From contig NZ_BAIZ01000001.1 of NCBI RefSeq assembly GCF_000613445.1, positions 124,001 through 188,000 on the forward strand: a DNA stretch of 64,000 nt. Reading direction: 5' to 3'. Source of the DNA: Hoylesella shahii DSM 15611 = JCM 12083. Lineage in GTDB: Bacteria; Bacteroidota; Bacteroidia; Bacteroidales; Bacteroidaceae. Below are positions 11,053 to 20,787 of the stretch, piece after piece. The position numbers and the translations under genes are program-made. The notes beneath the pieces were generated by a model. That model did no database searches, was not told the origin of the DNA, and saw only the letters and a list, made by a program, of their open reading frames with translations. Numbering within the stretch: position 1 is the stretch's first letter; each line of letters begins with the position of its first letter.

Positions 11053-13071
11053 ATGAACGATAAGAAATTGATGGATTTGGCTGCGGACAACATACGCATT
11101 CTTGCAGCGTCAATGGTTGAAAAAGCTAAGTCCGGACACCCTGGCGGAGCTATGGGCGGTGCCGACTTCATTAATGTTCTCTTCTCAGAGTTCCTCATTT
11201 ACGACCCCAAAGACCCATCGTGGACCGGTCGCGACCGCTTTTTCCTCGACCCTGGACACATGTCGCCTATGCTTTATTCGGCCTTGGCTTTGCAAGGAAA
11301 GTTTACTATTGACGAGCTTCAACAATTTCGCCAGTGGGGTTCGCCCACTCCTGGTCATCCCGAAAGGGACGTAATGCGTGGAATTGAAAACACTTCTGGT
11401 CCCTTAGGACAAGGACACGCATACGGAGCAGGTGCAGCTGTAGCCCAAAAGTTCCTCGAAACGAAACTCTCTCACACAATGATGCAACACACCATATATA
11501 TATATATATCTGATGGTGGTGTGCAAGAAGAAATTTCTCAAGGCGTTGGACGCCTAGCTGGAGCACTTGGACTTGACAACATTGTGATGTTTTACGATTC
11601 AAACGACATTCAACTCTCTACCGAATGTGGTGCTGTTACCTGCGAAAACACGGCAGCTAAATACGAATCGTGGGGATGGAAAGTGATAACTATCAACGGA
11701 AATGATGCTAACGAAATTCGTAAAGCACTTAAAGAAGCAAAAGCAGAGAACCAAAAACCCACGCTTATCATTGGTAATACAGTGATGGGCAAAGGCGCTT
11801 TGCGAGCAGACGGTTCTAGCTTCGAACATCATATTGGTACGCATGGCGCTCCTCTTGGTGGCGATGCTTACCGAAAAACAATCATTAACCTTGGCGGAAA
11901 CCCTGATAATCCTTTCGTGGTATACCCCGAAGTGGAAGAACTTTACGCCAAACGCAATGAAGAACTGAAAGGCATTGTAGCCAAAAGGCGCGAAGAAGAG
12001 GCTCAATGGGCAAACAACAACCCAGAACTAGCAGCTCAAATGAAAGAATGGTTCAGCGGAAAAGCACCTAAAGTGGATTGGAGTACACTTACCCAAAAAA
12101 CCGATGCTGCAACTCGTGTGGCTTCAGCTGCATGCCTAGGTTTGCTTGCAGAGCAAGTTCCAAACATGGTTTGCTCTTCGGCCGACCTCTCTAATAGCGA
12201 CCGTACAGATGGCTTCCTAAATAAGACGCACGAAATGAAGCACGGCGACCTTTCGGGTGCGTTCTTCCAAGCAGGCGTAAGCGAACTTACAATGGCCTGC
12301 ATGTGCATCGGTATGTACCTGCATGGTGGTGTTATTCCTGCCTGCGGAACATTCTTTGTATTCTCAGACTATATGAAACCCGCTGTGCGCATGGCCGCAT
12401 TGATGCGCGTTCCCATCAAATTTATCTGGACGCACGATGCTTTCCGCGTGGGAGAAGATGGTCCGACACACGAACCAGTTGAACAAGAGGCGCAAATAAG
12501 ACTGATGGAGAAACTGAAAAACCACCATGGTGAAGACTCGGTTCGCGTATTCCGCCCCGCTGATGTTAACGAAACCACGGTATGTTGGCAGATGGCAGTA
12601 GAGAATATGAACACCCCCACAGCCCTTATTCTTTCGCGTCAGAACGTAAAGAACCTACATCCCGACAACAAGTACGAACTTGCTCGACGCGGTGCTTACG
12701 TAGTTGCTGGAAGCGATAGCCAATTCGACGTGATATTATTAGCCTCAGGTTCGGAGGTTTCTACACTTGAAGCAGGTGCCGAACTGCTAAGAAAAGAAGG
12801 TGTAAAGGTTCGCATTGTGAGCGTTCCCTCTGAGGGATTGTTCCGCATGCAAAGCAAAGAGTACCAAGAAGAGGTACTACCCAAGGGTTCGAAGATATTC
12901 GGTTTGACAGCAGGTTTACCCGTTACACTCGAAGGTCTTGTTGGTGCTAACGGCACTGTTTTTGGCCTAAATAGCTTTGGTTATTCCGCTCCATTCAAAG
13001 TGCTAGACGATAAATTGGGCTTCACAGCAGAGAATGTATATTATCAAGTTAAATCTTTAATAAGAGAGTAA
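11053..13071 (+). CDS. tkt: Transketolase
   Basis: This 672-residue protein matches transketolase along its length. It has the N-terminal KAKSGHPGGAMGGAD, the thiamine-diphosphate region with SDGGVQEEISQG..GLDNIVMFYDSND, the HHIGTHGAPLG segment, and the pyrimidine-domain FVFSDYMKPAVR and THDAFRVGEDGPTHEPVEQ. It moves two-carbon units between sugar phosphates in the non-oxidative pentose phosphate pathway, in the cytoplasm. rpiB follows after 2 bases, so the two form one pathway operon. A run of eight AT repeats (11494-11509) encodes IYIYI next to the cofactor site. Confidence 0.96.
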   Translation: MNDKKLMDLAADNIRILAASMVEKAKSGHPGGAMGGADFINVLFSEFLIYDPKDPSWTGRDRFFLDPGHMSPMLYSALALQGKFTIDELQQFRQWGSPTPGHPERDVMRGIENTSGPLGQGHAYGAGAAVAQKFLETKLSHTMMQHTIYIYISDGGVQEEISQGVGRLAGALGLDNIVMFYDSNDIQLSTECGAVTCENTAAKYESWGWKVITINGNDANEIRKALKEAKAENQKPTLIIGNTVMGKGALRADGSSFEHHIGTHGAPLGGDAYRKTIINLGGNPDNPFVVYPEVEELYAKRNEELKGIVAKRREEEAQWANNNPELAAQMKEWFSGKAPKVDWSTLTQKTDAATRVASAACLGLLAEQVPNMVCSSADLSNSDRTDGFLNKTHEMKHGDLSGAFFQAGVSELTMACMCIGMYLHGGVIPACGTFFVFSDYMKPAVRMAALMRVPIKFIWTHDAFRVGEDGPTHEPVEQEAQIRLMEKLKNHHGEDSVRVFRPADVNETTVCWQMAVENMNTPTALILSRQNVKNLHPDNKYELARRGAYVVAGSDSQFDVILLASGSEVSTLEAGAELLRKEGVKVRIVSVPSEGLFRMQSKEYQEEVLPKGSKIFGLTAGLPVTLEGLVGANGTVFGLNSFGYSAPFKVLDDKLGFTAENVYYQVKSLIRE

Positions 13072-13073
13072 GT

Positions 13074-13517
13074 ATGGAAATAAAAACTATTGGTATCGCT
13101 TGCGACCACGCAGGCTTCCCGCTCAAGCAATACGTTCTTCAATATTTGGAAGAACATGGTTATCCGTACAAAGACTATGGCACATATAGTGACCAGAGTA
13201 GTGACTATCCCGACTTTGCTCATGCCTTAGCAGAAGGCATTGAAAGTGGCGAGGTTTATCCAGGCATTGGTATCTGCGGAAGTGGCGAAGGCATTGCCAT
13301 GACCCTCAACAAACACCAAGGTGTGAGGGCTGGGTTGGCTTGGATGCCCGAGATTGCTCAACTTATTCGCCAACATAACGATGCCAACGTGCTGGTTATG
13401 CCTGGCAGATTTGTCGACAATAACACAGCAAAGAAAATCTTAGACGGATTTTTCTCGGCTACATTCGAAGGTGGACGTCATCTCAATAGAGTGAACAAAA
13501 TTCCTATCGCCAAATAA
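13074..13517 (+). CDS. rpiB: Ribose-5-phosphate isomerase B
   Basis: This 147-residue protein is the usual length of RpiB. It begins with IGIACDHAGFPLK, has the phosphate-binding GICGSGEGIAMTLNKH near residues 67-82, and RHLNRV near the end. It interconverts ribose 5-phosphate and ribulose 5-phosphate, supplying a substrate for the adjacent transketolase. It overlaps no gene and ends just before a strong terminator. Confidence 0.95.
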   Translation: MEIKTIGIACDHAGFPLKQYVLQYLEEHGYPYKDYGTYSDQSSDYPDFAHALAEGIESGEVYPGIGICGSGEGIAMTLNKHQGVRAGLAWMPEIAQLIRQHNDANVLVMPGRFVDNNTAKKILDGFFSATFEGGRHLNRVNKIPIAK

Positions 13518-13568
13518 AGCACATGCTTTCTTGTTTTAGGCATCTACAAACAAGGCGAAACAGAAAAA

Positions 13569-13605
13569 AGGCAAACAGCTATTTAAATCATAGTTGTTTG
13601 CCTTT
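13569..13605 (+). terminator. Terminator of tkt-rpiB
   Basis: AGGCAAACAGCTAT (13569-13582) pairs with ATAGTTGTTTGCCT (13590-13603), 13 Watson-Crick pairs and one G-T, around a 7-base loop, followed by TT. It sits 51 bases after the rpiB stop. Confidence 0.8.
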
Positions 13606-13808
13606 AATCGTTTTAGGCAAGTTGTATAAATTGCTTTTATGTCTATCTACCATCCAAAGAGGGCTCTCATATCGACTACACTTGGGCATAGAGAAAAAGA
13701 AATAAGTGCTTTAACTTGGCATTCACCCGCACCTTATTCTTGCGTTATTGCCCCAACACACATCATGTGTTATCTACGAATTGTGAATTACATATCTTAC
13801 ACAATTCT

Positions 13809-14942
13809 TTAAAGTCGTGCAATACTAGTATTTAGTAAACCATCAGCGAGTGTATGCAAGCGAAGATGGTACGTACCCTTGGAATAATCAATATTCATTA
13901 ACTGCTGTGGCTCGGTTTCCAACGGCGACAATGCCAAAGCCACATGCCCCATTGTACGCCTAAGATTAAGTTCAACACAAGGATGAACCTTCAATTTAGA
14001 CTCGCCCTCCACATTTACAAGCATCATATCCACACCCAACGGCCCCACATAGTTGTTGGCAAGAAGGCGCGATAACATCTCTGCAATGATGTAGGCAGTG
14101 GTTTTAAGCACATCAGCATCTACATATTGCAACAGATATTGAGTTTTTGTGGCTTCGGTGGCTAACAAACTACCAGTGTATGTACGCTTCGAAGTCTTGA
14201 AAATAGATAATCCAAGATATCTTACATGTCCATTGGCATCCACGTTAAACTCCATTCCAAAGTCACGCACCTTATTATAATAAGGCTCGACCGTTATGCA
14301 ACCTTGCTTCTCCATCATGTTGGCGCACCAACCTGCTGTTGATGGATCAGGACTATTTTCAATGTAACGAATACCTCTACCGCTACTACTCCAAGGCGCC
14401 TTAACCACCACTTGCGTATGACTCTGTAACAATTTGCCCAACTGTTCCATAGATTTCACCACAAAAGATGCACCCAAAAAATTAGCAGGATGAATGTTAT
14501 TCAATTGCGACACCAACGCAGGCAAGAGATTATCCGACACCCATTCACGCGAGCTTATGCATCTAACGCCCTCTAGCCATTCTGTTGTGGGTAGTGCATC
14601 GGCCTTTACACCCAAACCTTCGAGCAGCTCGCTAACATTCTTATCCCACCCCCAGGGTTCTATTTTTAGCGTGCTACAATTGATGGAACCATCGGCAAGC
14701 ATTCGTTTTAGTGTGTCTCGGTCGATTAATTGTACCCCTTTTCCCCTACCCTTTATATGTCGAAGCCGTTCGTTAGCCGACTCCATTTCGGCTACAAGCA
14801 CAAAATCGCCCTCGTTGGCCCATAAAGCCGGCAAGAAACCTAAGTCGGCATACAGGGTTCGCGCTGCTTTTGGCGCAGTGAAATGTTCGTTACCTGCAGC
14901 CAAAACCAAATCGTGGTCGGGATTAAAAATATGTAGTGTCAT
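13809..14942 (-). CDS. ATP-grasp-like protein of unknown substrate
   Basis: I choose the start at 14942 (MTLHIFNPDHDLVLA, 377 residues). A -7 promoter box lies inside the longer possible frame, and the peptide upstream of this start looks non-protein-like. The middle has a Lys/Gly nucleotide-binding strand-loop, VVVKAPWSSSGRGIRYIE. Near the end is CVELNLRRTMGH, a metal-binding Glu/Asn element expected in ATP-grasp ligases. It should activate a carboxylate with ATP and join it to a nucleophile, but the product is not predictable. It stands alone, between convergent and same-strand neighbours. Confidence 0.7.
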   Translation of the reverse strand: MTLHIFNPDHDLVLAAGNEHFTAPKAARTLYADLGFLPALWANEGDFVLVAEMESANERLRHIKGRGKGVQLIDRDTLKRMLADGSINCSTLKIEPWGWDKNVSELLEGLGVKADALPTTEWLEGVRCISSREWVSDNLLPALVSQLNNIHPANFLGASFVVKSMEQLGKLLQSHTQVVVKAPWSSSGRGIRYIENSPDPSTAGWCANMMEKQGCITVEPYYNKVRDFGMEFNVDANGHVRYLGLSIFKTSKRTYTGSLLATEATKTQYLLQYVDADVLKTTAYIIAEMLSRLLANNYVGPLGVDMMLVNVEGESKLKVHPCVELNLRRTMGHVALALSPLETEPQQLMNIDYSKGTYHLRLHTLADGLLNTSIARL

Positions 14943-14964
14943 TGATATCCTATGTTTTATACTG

Positions 14965-14972
14965 CAAAGGTA
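14965..14972 (-). promoter_or_regulatory. -7 box of the ATP-grasp gene
   Basis: CAAAGGTA on the plus strand reads TACCTTTG on the minus strand. It ends 22 bases from the start codon at 14942, which supports that start over a more upstream one. Confidence 0.6.
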
Positions 14973-15044
14973 CGATAAAAACGGGGAAACCGAACATGCA
15001 TAGCACGAGAAGTTGGCCAACAACTAGCATCACACAACAACAAA

Positions 15045-15073
15045 AAGGAGTGCAACCTCTTGGCGCACTCCTT
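15045..15073 (-). terminator. Terminator of the POT transporter gene
   Basis: AAGGAGTGC and GCACTCCTT form a perfect 9-bp stem with an 11-base loop. On the minus strand the stem is followed by a T-rich stretch. It lies 66 bases beyond the transporter stop. Confidence 0.7.
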
Positions 15074-15138
15074 TTATTATTAATGGCACAACCTCAAAAC
15101 TCTTTGGATTTAGAGTTGGCCTTATAGGCAATAGTTTT

Positions 15139-16812
15139 TTAGCAAACCTTTTCCAAACGCTTAATGATGGAGAAGATGAACAATGCCGAAATCAAACAGC
15201 AAGTGATAAGCACACTCCATACCATCCATAACTGCATATCGCCCCACAAGTAACCGATAACAGCAACCAGATAGTTACCAATTGCAGTAGCCACAAACCA
15301 TCCACCCATCATCATTCCCTTATACTTGGGAGGTGCAACTTTCGATACAAACGAAATACCCATGGGCGAAAGCAGCAACTCGGCAAAGGTCAATACAAGG
15401 TAAGTAGAGATAAGCCAATCAGGTGAAACTAGTTGACTATCGCTGATACCCGAGTTCTTCACCTCGTTGGGAGTGGGCAAACCAAAAGAGGCTATAGCCA
15501 AAACAAGGAAGCCACAAGCCGCTATAAGCATACCATAACCAATCTTACGAGGTGCCGAAGGCTCTTTACCTTTACGAGCAAGATAGCCAAACACTGCCAA
15601 AGAAACTGGTGTTAACGCTACAACGAAGAAAGGATTGAACTGTTGGAATATTTGAGGAAGAATTTTAATCTCTGCATCCAAAGACGAATAGTTGGCAACA
15701 ATACCGCCGATAGCAGCCAATAACACAAGGCCAGCGATAGTTTTACCCTTACTGGTTTTCGACTGGAAGAGCGAGAATGCACTATAAACAGAAACCACAA
15801 TGAGCACCAAGTTAAGGATATCAAAGCCCAAACGGTTAAATCCTACTACTGATTTAGCTGTATAGTCGCGTGCAAAGAATGTCATGGTAAGACCATTCTG
15901 GTGGAATGCCATCCAGAAGAAAATAACCACAGCAAACACCAACAACAGCGCAACAATACGCTGACGAGTTTCCTCTGGCGACAATTCTTGTTCAGCTGCT
16001 GCACCATCTGCTGCTTGAGAAGCTTTCTGTTTGTTGTTCACATCAGCATGTTTGAAGGTTGAACGGAACACCAAATAGATAATCATCGAGATAATGAGTG
16101 ATACACAAGCCACAGCAAAACCATAGTTGTATGCGCGAGAAAGCTCAGCAATATAGGTGGTACAGAAGCTAGTCATGTCGCCTGCATAACCTTGTGCGGC
16201 CTTCAATTGTTCTAGCAACACACTACCATCTGGCTTAATTGTGCCATCAAGGAACTGGTGAGCCAACGAAGGAATCTGTGGCTCGTAGGTGAAGTTAACA
16301 CCCGACAACACGTAATTGGTGATTTTTGTAGCTGCAGTAGGAGCGAAAAGCGCACCAATATTAATGGCCATGTAGAAAAGACTGAAAGCAGTGTCGCGCT
16401 TTGCGCTAAGCTGGGGATTGTCGTACAGATTACCCACAAGCACTTGCAAGTTGCCTTTGAACAAGCCTGTGCCACAAGATATCAGTGCCAAAGCACCAAA
16501 CATCATGGCTTTGCCCGACATATCTGCAGCAGTGGGGATGGCCAATAGCACATAACCAAAAAACATAATGGTGATACCAGAGGTTACCATCTTGCCATAA
16601 CCAAACTTATCGGCTAAAATTCCACCGATGAGTGGCATGAAATAGACAAACCCTAGGAACCCAGCAAAGATGGTAGACGTCTCCGTTGCGGTGTAACCAA
16701 ACTTCGCTTGTAAGAAGAGTGTAAAGATGGCAAGCATCGTGTAATAACCAAAGCGCTCGCCCGTATTGGCTAATGCCAATGCATAAAGTCCTTTCGGTTG
16801 ACCTTCAAACAT
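15139..16812 (-). CDS. Peptide/proton symporter, POT (PTR2) family
   Basis: This 557-residue membrane protein begins with the POT signature: NTGERFGYYTMLAIFTLFLQ holds the ExxER-type motif in helix 1. The next segment, FAGFLGFVYFMPLIGGILADKFGYGK, is the conserved loop of the major facilitator superfamily. There are about 12-14 hydrophobic segments and a polar central loop (about 265-280). It should import di- and tripeptides with protons across the inner membrane, in line with amino-acid-fermenting members of this group. It is apparently monocistronic with its own terminator. Confidence 0.93.
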   Translation of the reverse strand: MFEGQPKGLYALALANTGERFGYYTMLAIFTLFLQAKFGYTATETSTIFAGFLGFVYFMPLIGGILADKFGYGKMVTSGITIMFFGYVLLAIPTAADMSGKAMMFGALALISCGTGLFKGNLQVLVGNLYDNPQLSAKRDTAFSLFYMAINIGALFAPTAATKITNYVLSGVNFTYEPQIPSLAHQFLDGTIKPDGSVLLEQLKAAQGYAGDMTSFCTTYIAELSRAYNYGFAVACVSLIISMIIYLVFRSTFKHADVNNKQKASQAADGAAAEQELSPEETRQRIVALLLVFAVVIFFWMAFHQNGLTMTFFARDYTAKSVVGFNRLGFDILNLVLIVVSVYSAFSLFQSKTSKGKTIAGLVLLAAIGGIVANYSSLDAEIKILPQIFQQFNPFFVVALTPVSLAVFGYLARKGKEPSAPRKIGYGMLIAACGFLVLAIASFGLPTPNEVKNSGISDSQLVSPDWLISTYLVLTFAELLLSPMGISFVSKVAPPKYKGMMMGGWFVATAIGNYLVAVIGYLWGDMQLWMVWSVLITCCLISALFIFSIIKRLEKVC

Positions 16813-16915
16813 AATCGTTAATTTTTAGTTTTTAATAAATGATATTTTTAGTAATTGTATTTTTCTGTGGAAAGTGTGGGTGTTTAGCCATGGCTTGAGC
16901 GATGTCCACCCTACT

Positions 16916-17662
16916 TTACTTGGCCGTGCGCGTCAAATCGAACAAATAAGCCATCTTCACAACAATGTTTCCAAAGTTGGAACGCCCGAAATAGTCGCGC
17001 TTACTTTCACCAAAGATACTACCTAAACCATAATAATAGCGACCTTCAAGAAGAAAATGACCAACTCGTGGCACACTATATTCAACCCCCAAGCCTGCTG
17101 CGATACCGTAATCAAACTTATGTTCAACGGCCATCGACTCTTGTTCTATCACCTTATTGGCTCTATCTGAAAGGTTTCTTGTGGCTGGGTCGTAATTGCT
17201 TTGCGTGCTTTCGCTAAGATAAAACCCCATTTGCGGACCCAATTGGAAGAAGAACTGAGCACCGCGGGTTTCTCGTCCCCAAGCCAAATGTGCAAAAATA
17301 GGTACTTGCACATAGTTTATCGTGCGACTATATTCCTCTGCCAGTCCTGTACTGCTATTCACTACTGCATTGCCTAGCAAGTCTTTTATATCTTGTTTCC
17401 AGCCAAGGGCGGCATAATTCACCTCGGCATAGATGCTACAGATAGTATTGAAGTATTTTTCGGACACATAACGAAAAGACAAACCACCTGTTATGCCGCT
17501 GTGGTAACCTTGGTCTACGCGCGGACTGAAGCCCACATTACTAAGCACGTATCCACCGTTGAAGCCGATAGAGAAGTTGTTGCGGTATGCTCCTATCTGA
17601 GCCTTGCATATTAAAGAGGTGGCCAAACAGATGGCAACGATGGCCAATGTTCTTATTCTCAT
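16916..17662 (-). CDS. PorT-like outer-membrane beta-barrel protein
   Basis: This 248-residue protein has a signal peptide cut near ICKAQ (about residue 22). Alternating beta-strands follow, with the pattern of the PorT/OMP beta-barrel family (FSIGFNGGYVLSNVG, YVQVPIFAHLAWG, FQLGPQMGFYL). It ends in strand-like VVKMAYLFDL. It starts 3 bases after the LysM protein gene stops, so they share an operon. The family includes secretion-related barrels, but no specific role can be assigned. Confidence 0.8.
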   Translation of the reverse strand: MRIRTLAIVAICLATSLICKAQIGAYRNNFSIGFNGGYVLSNVGFSPRVDQGYHSGITGGLSFRYVSEKYFNTICSIYAEVNYAALGWKQDIKDLLGNAVVNSSTGLAEEYSRTINYVQVPIFAHLAWGRETRGAQFFFQLGPQMGFYLSESTQSNYDPATRNLSDRANKVIEQESMAVEHKFDYGIAAGLGVEYSVPRVGHFLLEGRYYYGLGSIFGESKRDYFGRSNFGNIVVKMAYLFDLTRTAK

Positions 17663-17665
17663 TCG

Positions 17666-19045
17666 TCAATAATTGATTAGTTCTATTCTCTTACCATTGG
17701 TATAGTGCACCAACATGAAAGCTTTGTTTTGCATTCCACCTGTGCCCACACGTCTAAAATCGAGCGGTGTTTGCACGGGAGTATATGTATTTTGTGCCTT
17801 TGTGCCATTAAAAGCCTTGCCATATTTATACACACCACGTATAAAGAATTGCGCATGGTCGTAACCCATTAACGCAAACTTTGGCAGGGCATACAGCGTT
17901 TCCAATCCAAACCAACGACGATAACCATTCTCTATATTTTGCGTTCTTGCCGAAACTGGGTTGTAATAGAAAGTGGATGGAATGTGGGTATTGAAAGTAA
18001 AAAAGTTGTCAAGATTGTTTCGTGTATACATTAGCCACTCGGTGTAACCGAAAAGCGACACAACTATACCTGGATTACTAGCCACTAGTCCCTTAAGTTT
18101 AGCCATGGCCACCGACAATTCTGGCGAACGGCCTGTGTTGAGCACAACAATATTGGGCTGAGTACGACTAAACGCCTTGGCAAATAGCTCCTCGCTCGAC
18201 TTCAAATTGGTAATGCTATACGATACACCGCGATTATTTAGGCGATTGCGTAAGCCGAAAGTAAAAATACCTTTCTTACTCGTCGAGTCGTTACAGTCGA
18301 TAAATACAGGGTGTTGATTACCAAAACGCTCTAAAAAGGCATCTATCGAGGCATTATTTATCTCGTCTGCCGATTGGTAAATTTGAAATATCTCTGTGTT
18401 ACGGCTCACTTCGTCGCCCCATATAGAGAAGGGGATAACCAATTTAATGCCAGCACTCTTACAAAAATCTGATAGCGGCTTCACCTGCTTGGTGTACAAT
18501 GGACCAAAAATAATATCGCAATTGCGTAAGCCTGATTCTTGAAGTGTGGCGCGAATATCTCCATCAATGGGCACGTTCCAAGCACGAATATCAATAGAAT
18601 AACCCATTTGTTTTAAACTATCGCATCCCATCAAGAAACCACGATAATATTCGGTAGCACGTTTACCGTCGCCATCCACATCATGTAATGGCAACACTAC
18701 GCCCACCCTAATAGTTTTACCCACTGGGTTTTGCACTGCTTTTGGTGCTGTTTGCGTCTGTACAGCAGTTGAAGGTTGTGCCGTTGCTGTCTTTGGAGCA
18801 GTGTTCGAAGGGTAAGGAATGAAGATATAATCGCCTTTTTTCAGTTCGTACCCCGCCACTTTCATCTCTGGATTGGCATTGATAAGTTCTTCAACAGTAA
18901 GTCCAAAGTTTTTAGCGATACCAAAGATGGTGTCTTTTTTCTTCACCTGATACATGTCGCGCCACTTCAAATTTTGCGCCATTACAGTGGTGCAAACAAA
19001 TACTGCGAACAGCATTAACAGGTATCTAAGAATTGCTTTTGTCAT
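17666..19045 (-). CDS. LysM domain plus periplasmic ligand-binding-like protein
   Basis: This 459-residue exported protein has a signal peptide (TTVMAQ, about residue 24) and one LysM domain at about 33-78 (YQVKKKDTIFGIAKNFGLTVEELINANP..GDYIFIP). A Thr/Ala/Pro/Gln linker follows, then a domain resembling type 1 periplasmic binding proteins (IRVGVVLPLHDVDGDGKRATEYYRGF, then CDIIFGPLY and IPFSIWGD). LysM would tether it to peptidoglycan, while the second domain could bind a small ligand or act as a scaffold. It precedes and is likely co-transcribed with the PorT-like barrel. Confidence 0.85.
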   Translation of the reverse strand: MTKAILRYLLMLFAVFVCTTVMAQNLKWRDMYQVKKKDTIFGIAKNFGLTVEELINANPEMKVAGYELKKGDYIFIPYPSNTAPKTATAQPSTAVQTQTAPKAVQNPVGKTIRVGVVLPLHDVDGDGKRATEYYRGFLMGCDSLKQMGYSIDIRAWNVPIDGDIRATLQESGLRNCDIIFGPLYTKQVKPLSDFCKSAGIKLVIPFSIWGDEVSRNTEIFQIYQSADEINNASIDAFLERFGNQHPVFIDCNDSTSKKGIFTFGLRNRLNNRGVSYSITNLKSSEELFAKAFSRTQPNIVVLNTGRSPELSVAMAKLKGLVASNPGIVVSLFGYTEWLMYTRNNLDNFFTFNTHIPSTFYYNPVSARTQNIENGYRRWFGLETLYALPKFALMGYDHAQFFIRGVYKYGKAFNGTKAQNTYTPVQTPLDFRRVGTGGMQNKAFMLVHYTNGKRIELINY

Positions 19046-19069
19046 TGTTCTTCCAATAATTGGTTACTG

Positions 19070-19077
19070 CAAAGATA
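19070..19077 (-). promoter_or_regulatory. -7 box of the LysM gene
   Basis: CAAAGATA on the plus strand reads TATCTTTG on the minus strand, 25 bases from the LysM gene start. Confidence 0.55.
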
Positions 19078-19291
19078 GCGATTTTGTAAGAATGAACAAT
19101 GAATTTTAAAATTAATTGCAGACTATTCTACATTTCTGACACGCATATTGCCTATAGAGCCTTTAAGAAATGGCAATTATCCATCAATATATAACCTTTA
19201 TTTTTGCTTTCACCTGTCTTTTTTCTATTACCAAAAGCTTCTAACAGCTAACTTTTTCACTCATTAATTTAAATCATTACGAATCATCAAA

Positions 19292-19926
19292 ATGTTAAAT
19301 AATTAGATATATTTTACAAAACACACTCTCCGAACCAAGTCATTCTAGCAAAAACAAATGCCCAAAAGCATGCATTCTGCCACAATTAAGCCCTTGGAGC
19401 ATTAATTTTTCAAGCCATTTTTCAACCTAAAACCTGCAATTTGCACCATTTTGCCTCTCTAGTTGTGCTTTAGCTCTCTGTTTTTCACTGCCTAAAAAAC
19501 CGCTTTTTCATGCTAAATAGCAGAAAAATAAGAGCGTTTTACCTTCAAAGTGTATAAGTTTATGCTACTCGAAATGAAGCAAAACACATTATCAATGTCC
19601 TAAATATAGCATCTAACTCGCGTTTTGCTGCATTTAGCATTGCGTTTTGTAGGAGATAGCATTGCGTTTAGCACGAGTTAGCACTGCGTTTAGTAAGAGT
19701 TAGCACTGCGTTTTGCTGCATTTAGCAAGCCTTTTTGCTACAAATAGCCCCAAAACATATAAAAAAGACTGTTGTTTTCAACAAAAAATCCACTTATCAC
19801 CTTAAGCCTTCTAACCCCGTTTTTACCGAAACAAACCTCCGCGAGAATTGATTATTTGCAAGCGAGCGAGCAATTGATGAAGAAAAAGAGACTCACAATG
19901 TTAAAATTTCTACTTAATATTTTACA
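19292..19926. repeat. Dispersed non-coding repeat element, copy II
   Basis: About 635 bp with no supported gene. It is bounded on each side by a GTTAA..TTTACA motif (about 19292-19320 and 19899-19926). It aligns with 50785-51425 in the same order: TTTACAAAACACACTC, a CATTCTAGCAAAAAC block, a TTTGCACCATTT block, the 22-bp tandem array, then the CTCCGCGAGAAT end module (from 19832). The end module alone recurs at 4121-4225. No transposase or terminal inverted repeat is visible. Sequence is conserved in blocks with diverged spacers, so the copies are old. Confidence 0.75.
19622..19750. repeat. 22-bp tandem repeat array (element copy II)
   Basis: Five full units begin at 19622, 19644, 19666, 19688 and 19710, with a sixth partial unit to 19750 and a degenerate one before. 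The consensus is close to GTTTTGTAGGAGTTAGCACTGC cut as GTTTTG, a variable TAGGAG/CTGCAT block, then TTAGCAyTGC. There are no spacers, and the period of 22 bp is two helical turns. The last two units match the last two of the array at 51113-51243. Confidence 0.9.
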
Positions 19927-20756
19927 ATCTCTCAATATCAAGTATTCCTAATAATAAGTCTGAAATCAAATTCGTCGATTTTCTCGAAACAATCAGAATA
20001 AAAGCGCAAGCCATTAAAAAAGATAACCAACCAAATGTTTCCACCTTCGATACACATAACCCAAGAGCCGCATAATCTAACTATTCAATTAATACGGAGT
20101 TAAAACCCAATCTATTCATCATAACACCTTGGCAATAGTTTAAATCCGTGCTATATTTTCTGTACAACTTACGTTTGCTTAACTACATTTTTACTATAAA
20201 TAGCAAGTTAACAAATAGTTCACCATCACTCCAAGAATAAAATACAGCATTACAAACAATCAAACAAAATCTGTCCCTTCCCTAAACCTTTTAGTTGGGT
20301 GAAGTGCATATTTCCATGAAAATCAGCAATAATGTGCAAACGCTAACCACAAAACAAACCTATTACCAAACGTTTGACGAAAGATAACCAAACCACCGAA
20401 ACCCATCATCACATATTTGGAGCGATATAAGAGCCAATAAAGAAACCGAAACTATACCAAGACAGCATATCTAAAAATTCAAATGCTCTACATCGCTACA
20501 CCTTATTATATATAAGGACTACCAATAACCACCATATTATCCATCTGTATAACCTCAACAATGAATAAAAAAACACCCCGTAAGTCATCAACACACACAA
20601 TCAATTTATCAAAAAAGAAGCATAAATATTTTATGTTATTTTTTACATTGCAGCAAAAACTCACCTAAATCCATGGTCAAAATTGCGTATTTTCTAGATT
20701 TTTACAGAACTCTTTCATAAATCAACAAGATTTTTTTAATTTTTTTCGCCTTTTTA

Positions 20757-20787
20757 TTTGACGGTTCAAATATTATGTTTAATTTTG
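20757..20787 (+). promoter_or_regulatory. Canonical promoter far upstream of the lipoprotein operon
   Basis: TTTG at 20757-20760 and TAATTTTG at 20780-20787 are separated by 19 bases, matching the Bacteroidetes primary sigma-factor consensus. The next gene on this strand starts at 21545, so the transcript would begin with a leader of about 750 bases. Confidence 0.7.

Noticed and set aside
19622-19750. CRISPR array
   Set aside because: The 22-bp units are directly adjacent, without unique spacers, and no cas genes are present. The same holds for 51113-51243.
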